A stretch of DNA of 64,000 nt from positions 1-64,000 of the forward strand of contig JAAXZI010000008.1 in assembly GCA_012719955.1 (NCBI GenBank), in the 5' to 3' direction. Each line of letters begins with the position of its first letter. Position 1 is the first letter of the stretch. Of the stretch, positions 43,506 to 51,270 are shown in pieces. The notes beneath the pieces were generated by a model. That model did no database searches and had not been told where the DNA came from. It was given only the letters and a program-made list of their open reading frames with translations. This stretch comes from Phycisphaerae bacterium (lineage in GTDB: Bacteria > Planctomycetota > Phycisphaerae > UBA1845 > PWPN01). A program made the position numbers and the translations under genes.

Positions 43506-45431
43506 ATGCGAGGCTTCAAGCGACACGACTCGCGACTCTGGCCGGTGCTGGCCATGCTGCTGGCGGCCGCCCTGCTCCCCACGGCCTGCGTGCTGTGGTT
43601 TATGGGCGAGGCCATGCGCAACGAGCGGCTGGCCAGCCGTCAGAAGCTTTTGGAGGCCTACCGGGCGCCGCTCGAACGGGTGCGCGCCCGGCTGGATGCC
43701 CACTGGGACCAGCGGGCCGGCGAGTTGCCTGCTTACGATCCCACCCGGGACCCGACGGCGGTCTTCGCCGGGCTGATTGCCTCCGGCCATGTCGATAGCG
43801 CGGTGCTCCTGGATCCCGCCGGCGCTGTCCGCTACCCGGAATGCATCGTCGCCATCGGGGAGGAGGCCGCCGCCGGCTTCGAGTGGCGGGCGGCTGAGGT
43901 CCTCGAATTTCAGGCCCGAGACTTCGTCGGAGCCGCCGAACTGTACCGGGAAGCCGCGAGGACCGCCCGTGACCCCGCACTGGCCGTCCGGGCGCGGATC
44001 GCTTGCGCCCGCTGCCTGGCCCGCTTGGGCAGCCTGTCCGAAGCACTTGATCTACTCCAGCAAGTGGTAACTGAACGGGCGTACCAGAATATACGGGACA
44101 CCAACGGCCGCCTGGTTGTCGCCGACGCCGCCCTGCTCCTGTTACAGTTTCTGGATCCCGCCGCGGACCGGTACCAGCAGGTTGCTCATATGCTCGCCTT
44201 GCTGGCCACTGATTATCGGCACGGCCTGCTGCCGGCCGCGCAGCGTCGCGCGATCATGGAACAACTGGCGCCGATCGTGGGAGCCGGCGCCTTCCCCACG
44301 CTTGCGGCCGAGCGCCTCGCGGCCCAATACGCGGAGACTGAGCCGGCTTCGCCACCGGTTCCCGGGCGGCTGACGCGCGCCCCGGTGGCCGGATGCTGGC
44401 AACTCGCCTCTTCAGACGGGACGCTCGTGGCCCTTTACCGCGAAAGCCGCATCACTTCCGAGCTGTCGGCCATCGTGCAATCCGAAGCCATCAGCGGGGC
44501 CACCGTTCGGCTGCTGCAGCCCGATCAGCGCGGCCCCGAGCCGTTCCTGGCTCTGGCCGCGTCGGAAGCCATGCCCGGCTGGCAACTGGCCCTGGATTTG
44601 ACCGGCCCGGATCCGTTCGCCGACCAGGCGCGCCGCCGCACGGCCCTGTACCTCTGGACGGGGCTGGCCGTGGCCCTGCTCACGGCGATGCTCACCATGC
44701 TGGTCGGGCGGCACGTCGGCCGTCAGGTGCGACTGACCCGGCTCAGGAACGACCTGATCGCCACCGTCAGCCACGAGCTGAAGACGCCGCTGGCTTCCAT
44801 CCGCGCGCTGGTGGACACGCTGCTGGACACGGATGCCCGCGACCCGCGTCAGACCCGCGAGTATCTCCAGCTCGTGGCCCGGGAGAACCTGCGCCTAAGC
44901 CGCCTGATCGACAATTTCCTGGCCTTCTCGCGCATGGAGCGCAACAAGCATACCTTCGCGTTCGCGGGCACGCCGCCGGCCGAAGTGGTGTCGGCCGCAG
45001 TCGATGCCGCCGGGAAACGTTTTCACTCTCCTGGGTGTCATCTGGAGGTAAAAGTGGCCCCCGGCCTCCCCCCGGTGGTGGCCGACCGCGACGCGTTGGT
45101 CACCGTTTTGCTCAACCTGCTGGACAACGCGTGGAAGTACACGGGCGACGACAAGCGCATCACCCTGAGCGCCTGTGCGGCAGACGGTCACGTGCGCTTC
45201 GAAGTGCGCGACAACGGCATCGGCCTGTCCCGGCGGGCCATGCGGCGCGTTTTTGATCGCTTCTATCAGGTGGATCAGAGCCTCTCGCGCAAGGCCGGCG
45301 GCTGCGGCCTGGGGCTGAGCATCGTTCAGTTTATCGTCGAGGCCCACGGCGGCGCCGTGAGCGTCGAAAGCCAGCCCGGAAAAGGCAGCGCGTTTACCGT
45401 GTCCCTGCTGGCGGAACCCGGGGAAAACTGA
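43506..45431 (+). CDS. Membrane sensor histidine kinase
   Basis: 641 residues. First span about 11-33; a ~345-residue external sensor region with TPR-like helices and Cache-like length; second span about 379-401. Then comes HisKA with His423 in ATVSHELKTPLASIRAL, and HATPase_c with the N box LLNLLDNAWKYTG, G1 DNGIGLS and G2 GGCGLGLSIVQFIVEAHGG. It autophosphorylates and should phosphorylate the OmpR-type regulator encoded 52 bp downstream. The signal is unknown; no sensory family was recognised for the periplasmic part. Its TGA stop lies in the first unit of a heptamer array. Confidence 0.93.
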   Translation: MRGFKRHDSRLWPVLAMLLAAALLPTACVLWFMGEAMRNERLASRQKLLEAYRAPLERVRARLDAHWDQRAGELPAYDPTRDPTAVFAGLIASGHVDSAVLLDPAGAVRYPECIVAIGEEAAAGFEWRAAEVLEFQARDFVGAAELYREAARTARDPALAVRARIACARCLARLGSLSEALDLLQQVVTERAYQNIRDTNGRLVVADAALLLLQFLDPAADRYQQVAHMLALLATDYRHGLLPAAQRRAIMEQLAPIVGAGAFPTLAAERLAAQYAETEPASPPVPGRLTRAPVAGCWQLASSDGTLVALYRESRITSELSAIVQSEAISGATVRLLQPDQRGPEPFLALAASEAMPGWQLALDLTGPDPFADQARRRTALYLWTGLAVALLTAMLTMLVGRHVGRQVRLTRLRNDLIATVSHELKTPLASIRALVDTLLDTDARDPRQTREYLQLVARENLRLSRLIDNFLAFSRMERNKHTFAFAGTPPAEVVSAAVDAAGKRFHSPGCHLEVKVAPGLPPVVADRDALVTVLLNLLDNAWKYTGDDKRITLSACAADGHVRFEVRDNGIGLSRRAMRRVFDRFYQVDQSLSRKAGGCGLGLSIVQFIVEAHGGAVSVESQPGKGSAFTVSLLAEPGEN

Positions 45432-45483
45432 GAACTGAAAACTGAGAACTGAAAACTGGAAACTGGGAACTGAGAACTCGGAA
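45429..45483 (+). repeat. Degenerate 7-bp array (unit AACTGAG)
   Basis: Eight units: AACTGAG, AACTGAA, AACTGAG, AACTGAA, AACTGGA, AACTGGG, AACTGAG, AACTCGG. It makes up the entire spacer between the kinase stop and the regulator GTG. Confidence 0.9.
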
Positions 45484-46173
45484 GTGGATACGGACACCAT
45501 CCTGATCATCGAGGACGACCCGACACTGCTTCGCGTGTTGAAAGACAACTTCGCGGCGGCCGACTATGCCGTGCATACGGCCACCGACGGCGAAGAGGGT
45601 CTGGCCGCCGCCCGAAGGCTCAAGCCCGCCCTGATCATCCTCGATATCATGCTGCCCAGGATCAACGGCTACGAAGTCTGCCGGCTGCTGCGCCGCGACA
45701 AGCTGGATGCGGTCATCATCATGCTCACCGCCAAGGGCCTGGAGACGGACGTCATCCTGGGCCTGAATCTCGGGGCCGATGATTACGTCACCAAGCCCTT
45801 CAGCATCCGCGAGTTGCTGGCCCGCGCCAACGCCTTTCTGCGCCGCCGCCGGGCCGGCGAGCAGGACGTTCGGCGGTTCGGCGAGTTCGAGCTGGATCTG
45901 CGCTCCCACCGGTTGCTGCGCGCCGGGCAGGAGGTGCCGCTCACGCCCAAGGAGTACGACCTGCTCGCCCTGTTTGTGCGCCGGGCCGGCCGGGCCCTGA
46001 CCCGCGATCAGATTCTCGAGGCCGTCTGGGGCGACGCCTTTCTGGTCACCGGCCGGAGCGTGGACCGCTGCATCAACTCCCTGCGCCGTAAGCTTGAGCC
46101 TGACCCGCACCACCCCGTTTACATCCAGACCGTCCGTGAAGTGGGCTACCGCTTCGACCTGCCCGACGCATGA
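45484..46173 (+). CDS. OmpR/PhoB-family response regulator
   Basis: 229 residues. Receiver domain with IIEDD (10-12), phosphoacceptor Asp54 in LIILDIMLPR and Lys104 in YVTKPFS. C-terminal winged helix with VPLTPKEYDLLALFVRRAGRALTRDQILEAVWG and GRSVDRCINSLRRKLE, ending in VREVGYRF. It is a DNA-binding regulator paired with the kinase upstream. GTG start; the ribosome binding site must lie within the heptamer array (GGGAACTGAG), which is unusual. Confidence 0.93.
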   Translation: MDTDTILIIEDDPTLLRVLKDNFAAADYAVHTATDGEEGLAAARRLKPALIILDIMLPRINGYEVCRLLRRDKLDAVIIMLTAKGLETDVILGLNLGADDYVTKPFSIRELLARANAFLRRRRAGEQDVRRFGEFELDLRSHRLLRAGQEVPLTPKEYDLLALFVRRAGRALTRDQILEAVWGDAFLVTGRSVDRCINSLRRKLEPDPHHPVYIQTVREVGYRFDLPDA

Positions 46174-46240
46174 GGCAGTCCGCGGAACCTGCCCGTCCCT
46201 GATTTGAGAGGCCAGCGCCTCCTCCACTGCAGCGCAACGT

Positions 46241-46346
46241 CGTAGCGGCCGGGCCGGGTACCCGGCGAAAGCTGGGTGCCGACCGTTTTGCTCGTAAGAC
46301 GGCCGGTACGGAGCCCGGCCGCTACAGAAAATGGCCCACTTTGCGC
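46241..46346 (-). repeat. Family-B palindromic repeat, complete inverted copy
   Basis: Reverse complement of 3971-4078 with few changes: the CGGCGAAAGCTGGGTGCCG core, GTAGCGGCCGGGC ends and the flank ACAGAAAATGGCCCACTTTG. Confidence 0.78.
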
Positions 46347-46417
46347 TTTTCCGCGGTGCGACGAGGCTATGCTTTTCGTGGTTATCCCGGTTTGAGGCGA
46401 TCATGAGGAGTGAAAGA

Positions 46418-48139
46418 ATGTTCATGTTGTGCCGTCATGCTCGAGGCATGAATCTTCTGATCATCCTTGTTCTGGCCGGTCCGGCTCTCGGGCTTACCCG
46501 TCCGGCGGAGCCTGGTGAAGCGCGGGCCGAGCCCCCCGCCCAGTTGTTCGACGGGATGGGCACGCACCATCGCCCGATCACCACTGCCTCGCCGCAGGCC
46601 CAGCGCTATTTCGACCAGGGTCTGATCTGGGCCTTCGCCTTCAACCACGACGAGGCCATTCGCTCCTTCCGGCAGGCTGCCCGGCTCGACCCCGACTGCG
46701 CCATGGCCTGGTGGGGCGTGGCCCTGTGCAGCGGGCCGCACATCAACAATCCGGCCATGTCTTCCGACTATTCCCAGCTCGCGTGGGACGCGCTGCAGCG
46801 CGCGCTGGAACGCCGGGCCAAAGCCAGCCCGGTCGAGCAGGCCCTGATTGATGCCTTGAGCAAGCGGTACGCCAACCCCCCGCCGGAGGATCGCCGTCCG
46901 CTCGATGAGGCCTACGCGGCGGCCATGCGCAAGGTGTGGCACGCGCATCGCGGTGACGCGGACGTCGGGGTGTTGTTCGCCGAATCGCTCATGAACCTGC
47001 AGCCGTGGGATTTGTGGACGCTGGACGGCAAGCCGAAAGGGAACACCACCGAGATCCTCAGTGTGCTGGAGGCGGTGCTGGCCACCGCCCCCGAGCATCC
47101 GGGGGCCTGCCATCTCTACATTCATGCCGTCGAGGCCGGTCCGCACCCGGAGAAGGGCATCGCCGCCGCTGACCGCCTGCGGGATGCGGTGCCGATAGCC
47201 GGTCATCTCGTGCACATGCCGTCGCATATCGACGTCCAGGTCGGCCGCTGGGCCCAAGCCTCCGACCAGAACCGCAAGGCCATCGAGGCCGACCGCCGCT
47301 ACCGGGCGCTTTCGCCCCGGCACGGGTTCTATCACGTCTACATGGCCCATAACCACCATTTCCTGGCGTTTGCCTCCATGATGGAAGGGCGCAGCGAGGA
47401 AGCTTTGAAGGCGGCCCGCGACATGATCGCCGGCGTGCCCGCGGAGTTCATCAGGGAGCAACCCGCCCTGATCGACCCCTACCTGATGATCGAGCTGGAT
47501 GTGCTGAAGCGCTTCGGCCGTTGGGAGGACGTGCTCAACTATCCCCGGCCGTCCGCCAACTTGTCGATTAGCACGGCCTTCTGGCATTACGCCCGCGGCA
47601 TTGCTTACGCGGCCCAGCGCAACGTGTCCGCCGCCGAGGAGGAACAGAAGGCCTTTCGCGCCGCCGTTAAGAAGGTGCCCTCCGACGCGATCATGGCCAT
47701 CAACCCGGCCCACAAGGTGCTCTCCATCGCCGACTATGTGCTGGCCGGCGAAATCGCCCTGGCCCGCGGGGAGACGGACAAGTCCGTGGCCGCCCTGCGC
47801 GAGGCGGTGCGCATCGAGGATGACCTGCTGTATATGGAACCGCCGGACTGGATCCAGCCGGCCCGGCACACGCTGGGGGCCGTGCTGGTGGCTGCGGACC
47901 GTTTTGCGGAGGCCGAGAAGGTCTATCGCGAGGACCTCCAGCGCTGGCCGGAGAACGGCTGGTCGCTGCACGGCCTGGCCACCTGCCTGCGGGCGCAAAA
48001 GGCCAACGCCGAGGCCGAGAAGGTGGAGGCCCGCTTCAGGAAAACCTGGGCCCGGGCAGATGTGAAGATCGGCTCAAGCTGCCTGTGTGTCCCGGGAATT
48101 GAGGACGCGGGAGGGAGCGGAGGGCGCGGAGAGAATTGA
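46418..48139 (+). CDS. Secreted TPR protein
   Basis: 573 residues. Hydrophobic leader MNLLIILVLAGPALGLT; TPR units such as RYFDQGLIWAFAFNHDEAIRSFRQA and LHGLATCLRAQKANAEAEKVEARF at both ends; and a conserved central HLYIHAVEAGPHPEKGIAAADRL with HLVHMPSHIDVQVGRW. This block is shared by a widespread family of uncharacterised TPR proteins. GAGGAG is 7 nt before ATG 46418. It probably acts outside the cytoplasm as a protein-interaction module. The last residues (GGSGGRGEN) come from an adjoining repeat array, so the stop is set by the repeat. Confidence 0.8.
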   Translation: MFMLCRHARGMNLLIILVLAGPALGLTRPAEPGEARAEPPAQLFDGMGTHHRPITTASPQAQRYFDQGLIWAFAFNHDEAIRSFRQAARLDPDCAMAWWGVALCSGPHINNPAMSSDYSQLAWDALQRALERRAKASPVEQALIDALSKRYANPPPEDRRPLDEAYAAAMRKVWHAHRGDADVGVLFAESLMNLQPWDLWTLDGKPKGNTTEILSVLEAVLATAPEHPGACHLYIHAVEAGPHPEKGIAAADRLRDAVPIAGHLVHMPSHIDVQVGRWAQASDQNRKAIEADRRYRALSPRHGFYHVYMAHNHHFLAFASMMEGRSEEALKAARDMIAGVPAEFIREQPALIDPYLMIELDVLKRFGRWEDVLNYPRPSANLSISTAFWHYARGIAYAAQRNVSAAEEEQKAFRAAVKKVPSDAIMAINPAHKVLSIADYVLAGEIALARGETDKSVAALREAVRIEDDLLYMEPPDWIQPARHTLGAVLVAADRFAEAEKVYREDLQRWPENGWSLHGLATCLRAQKANAEAEKVEARFRKTWARADVKIGSSCLCVPGIEDAGGSGGRGEN

Positions 48140-48545
48140 ACCGCGGAGACGCGGAGACGCAGAGAATTATAGAAAAGCTTGGAACAACTCTCTCTGCGTC
48201 TCGGCGTCTCGATCCCGATCTCTGTAGAACAAGCTCGTCAGCGCTTGTTCTTGCAGTCAGTTTCTGTCGCCGAACGGAGGCCTTCGAGTCCGATGCCTCA
48301 TGCCCCCCCAACAACTGACCAAAGGACCACTGACCCAACAACTGACAACGAACAACTGACAACTGACATCCTGCCCAAACACCTGGAGTTGCAGGCGCAA
48401 CCCGCGCCAGCCCCCTGTTGCCTGAAGAATCCAAGAACACGAAATAATAAAACCGCCGAGGCGCCGAGACGCGGAGAAACAAAAACTCAAAAAGATCCCT
48501 CTGCGTCTCTGCGTCTCCGCGGTTCAATCCAAATCTCCGCGCCCT
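48128..48545. repeat. Repeat-filled convergent gap
   Basis: No gene in 48140-48569. The gap holds 8-bp arrays of GCGGAGAC type (48128-48160), their inverted forms (TCTGCGTC, 48190-48212 and 48500-48525), a CAACTGAC-type array (48308-48372) and GCGCCGAG-type units (48457-48478). The inverted arrays could pair over about 350 nt. Confidence 0.65.
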
Positions 48546-48569
48546 CCGCCACCTCCAAGACTCGCAGCA

Positions 48570-50042
48570 CTAGAACTCTTTGCGCTGCCGCGCGGCGGGA
48601 ATATTGAGCTGCTGGCGGTACTTGGCGATGGTGCGGCGCGAGACTTCCAGGCCCTCTTTCTGGAGGCGGTCGGCGATGGCCTCGTCGGAGAGCGGCTCGC
48701 GCTTGTCTTCCTCGTTGATGATCTGCTGCACGCGGGCCTTGACCGAATCCCAGCTCGTGGCCTCGCCGGTGTCGGTGGTCTCGGTGCCGCCGGTGAAGAA
48801 CATGCGCAGCGGGAAGATGCCGCGGGGCGTCTGCATGTACTTGTCCGCCACCGTGCGGCTGATGGTCGAGGGGTCGCAGCCGAATTTGTCGGCCAGTTCG
48901 CTCATGCGCAGGACCTTCATCCCCGCCGGGCCGAGCTCCAGGAAGTCCCGCTGGCGATGGATGACCTCGCGGGCCACCTCCAGCAGGCGGTTGCGGCGAT
49001 ATTCGATCGCGTCGATAAGGGCTCCGGCCGCTTCGAGGTTTCGGCGAACGAACTCGCGGGCCTCTTTGTCACCTTCCTTGTCGGCCAGCATCCGCTTGTA
49101 GGTCTCGGAGATGCGTAGCCGCGGGCTGTTGCCCCGGGTCAGGCGGACGACGTAATCATCCTCCTCGTCGGACCATTCCACGATTACGTCCGGCACGATC
49201 ACCGGTACCTCGCGATCCACCACCAGCAGGCCGGGATGCGGGCTGAGCCGGCTCAGGGTGCGGACGGCGCGCTTGATGTCTTCAAGGGAGCGGCCGGTGG
49301 CCTTGACCACGGCGGGATAGCGATTCTTCTGCAGATCCTCGAGATGGCACTCAACCAGCGTGCGTTCCAGTTGATGGTCGCCCTCCAGGGCGTCGATCTG
49401 GTTGATCAGGCATTCTTTCAGATCGCGGGCGGCGATACCCGCCGGCTCCAGCGATTGGACCCAGCTCAGGGCCTCTTCCATCTCCTCCGGGGTGAAGGGG
49501 GGCTCATACTGTTGGGCGATCTCCTCCAGGGGGGTGCGAAGATAGCCGTCCTCTTCCACATGATTGATGATCAGCTCGCCGGCCTTGCGGATATTGCCGT
49601 TGACGCTGAGGAACGCCCACTGGCGAAGCAGGTGCTCGTTAAGCGACTCCGGGCGGCTGGCCGTGTTGGCCATGGCGTCCATTTTGGCGTCGCGCTCGCC
49701 GGAATCGATCCGCGGACGTCCGAAAGCCTGGTCGGAATCATCGAAATCATACTCGCGGGAGAGGCGGTCCAGGCGGGTGAAGCTCTCCGCCTCGTGGATG
49801 GTTTCGGCCCCCACGCCCTCCTCGCCGACGATCGGATCACCGTTGCCGCTCTCCGGCTGGATGGGGCGCTGTGGCTCCTCCTCTTCCAGGGCCGGGTTGC
49901 GCTCCAGCTCTTCGCGGATCTTCGACTCCAGCGCCAGCAAGGGAAGCTGGAGGATGTTCATCGACTGGATGAGCTGCGGCGTCAGCCGCTGCTCCTGTCG
50001 AAGACCCAGCGACAGGTTTTGTGACATGAACTGGGACATCAC
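48570..50042 (-). CDS. rpoN: RNA polymerase sigma-54 factor
   Basis: 490 residues. N-terminal activator-interacting region MSQNLSLGLRQEQRLTPQLIQSMNILQLPLLALE; an acidic linker (about 50-110); the core-binding and DNA-binding domains with RMSELADKFGCDPSTISRTVADKYMQTPRGIFPLRMFF; and the RpoN box SRRTIAKYRQ near the C terminus (consensus ARRTVAKYR). It directs transcription from -24/-12 promoters with enhancer-binding ATPases. It is downstream of recR on the same strand, 98 bp away. No enhancer-binding protein is encoded in the window. Confidence 0.97.
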   Translation of the reverse strand: MMSQFMSQNLSLGLRQEQRLTPQLIQSMNILQLPLLALESKIREELERNPALEEEEPQRPIQPESGNGDPIVGEEGVGAETIHEAESFTRLDRLSREYDFDDSDQAFGRPRIDSGERDAKMDAMANTASRPESLNEHLLRQWAFLSVNGNIRKAGELIINHVEEDGYLRTPLEEIAQQYEPPFTPEEMEEALSWVQSLEPAGIAARDLKECLINQIDALEGDHQLERTLVECHLEDLQKNRYPAVVKATGRSLEDIKRAVRTLSRLSPHPGLLVVDREVPVIVPDVIVEWSDEEDDYVVRLTRGNSPRLRISETYKRMLADKEGDKEAREFVRRNLEAAGALIDAIEYRRNRLLEVAREVIHRQRDFLELGPAGMKVLRMSELADKFGCDPSTISRTVADKYMQTPRGIFPLRMFFTGGTETTDTGEATSWDSVKARVQQIINEEDKREPLSDEAIADRLQKEGLEVSRRTIAKYRQQLNIPAARQRKEF

Positions 50043-50139
50043 TCAACCAAATACTCTGCGCACCGACACCTTACAACTCGGCCTAATCGGTATATCGGCC
50101 CGGTTCCGCACCGCTATTGTAGAAAGAAACGGGGGCGGC

Positions 50140-50751
50140 TTACAACGGTGTACGTCCTGTAATGGCCGCCTCCAGCATGGCCCGGGAAGCGTATTCGACC
50201 TGGGAGCCAACGGGCAGTCCCCGCGCCAGCCGGGAAATGGTGACCCCGGTATTTTTCAGGCGATCCTGAATATAAAGGGCGGTTCCATCGCCTTCTAAAG
50301 TCGGGTTGGTGGCCAGCAACACTTCACGGACAGTGCCCGCCCGAACCCGGTTGACCAGGGCATCAATGGTCAGATCGCCCGGCTCCACCCCCTCCAGGGG
50401 GGCAATATGCCCCATGAGCACATGGTACACGCCTCGAATCAGGCCGGTTTGCTCCAGCAGCATGACATCCTTGGGCTGCTCGACCACCACGATCAACGAG
50501 GCATCGCGTTGCGGATCTCCGCAGATCACGCACGGATCCGATTCGGTCAGATTAAAACACTGCGAACAGTGCCGCAGGTTCTGTTTCACATCGACAATGG
50601 CCTGGGCCAGAGGCAGGGCGTCCTCCGCGGCGGCCCGCAGCAGGTGGAACGCGATCCGCTCGGCACTTCGCGGCCCGATACCGGGCAGCTTGTTCAACTC
50701 AGCCATCAGCCGGGCCAGCGATTCAGGAATGCCCCGGGGCAGATCATTCAA
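50140..50751 (-). CDS. recR: Recombination protein RecR
   Basis: 203 residues. Helix-hairpin-helix LNKLPGIGPRSAERIAFHLL; four-cysteine zinc module CSQCFNLTESDPCVIC; Toprim domain with LIVVVEQPKDVMLLEQ, GVYHVLMGHIAPLEGV and VLLATNPTLEGDGTALYI; and the C-terminal RLARGLPVGSQVEYAS. It acts in RecFOR gap repair. It is third in the dnaX-ebfC-recR order conserved across many bacteria; 46 bp separate it from ebfC. Confidence 0.97.
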   Translation of the reverse strand: MNDLPRGIPESLARLMAELNKLPGIGPRSAERIAFHLLRAAAEDALPLAQAIVDVKQNLRHCSQCFNLTESDPCVICGDPQRDASLIVVVEQPKDVMLLEQTGLIRGVYHVLMGHIAPLEGVEPGDLTIDALVNRVRAGTVREVLLATNPTLEGDGTALYIQDRLKNTGVTISRLARGLPVGSQVEYASRAMLEAAITGRTPL

Positions 50752-50797
50752 GTCAGCGACTCCATTCTTCTCTTATTCAGCGCGGGGCCGACGGGCC

Positions 50798-51136
50798 TCA
50801 CGTGCCTTGACCCAGAAGACCACCCAGACTCCCCAGATCCAATCCGCCGGTCAGCCGGGCCATTTCCGCCTTCATGCCCTCTTGCGCCTTCCGGGTGGCC
50901 GAGGTCACCGCGGCCGTCACCATGTCCTCCAGCAATTCGACATCGGAGACGGCCTTGGGGTCGATCTTAATCCGGATGAGCTCACCTTTCCCATCCACCG
51001 TCGCCGTCACCATCCCGGCGCCAGCGTCCGCCTCATAGCGCTGCTGGGCCAGGGTTTCTTGCATTTTCTGCATATTTTCCTGGAAGGACCTGGCCTGCTT
51101 GAACAGGGCACCGAGATTGCCTAGACCACCCAACAT
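50798..51136 (-). CDS. ebfC: YbaB/EbfC-family nucleoid-associated protein
   Basis: 112 residues. NLGALFKQARSFQENMQKMQETLAQQRYEADAG, then VTATVDGKGELIRIKIDPKAV and the C-terminal helix; glycine-rich tail LTGGLDLGSLGGLLGQG. The family binds DNA as a dimer and is encoded between dnaX and recR in many genomes, as here. GAGGAG lies 8 nt before ATG 51136; the longer frame to 51223 is not conserved. Confidence 0.93.
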   Translation of the reverse strand: MLGGLGNLGALFKQARSFQENMQKMQETLAQQRYEADAGAGMVTATVDGKGELIRIKIDPKAVSDVELLEDMVTAAVTSATRKAQEGMKAEMARLTGGLDLGSLGGLLGQGT

Positions 51137-51270
51137 TCTGAAGACTCCTCTACAAGCAGCGCGGGTCGGCTGACCCGGTAACCCTTGACGGCGCCACTCT
51201 GGCCCCCAACTGCCTATGGTCATGGGACAGCCCAGGAATAACGCCTTACAATTTTACAAACTCATTATAG

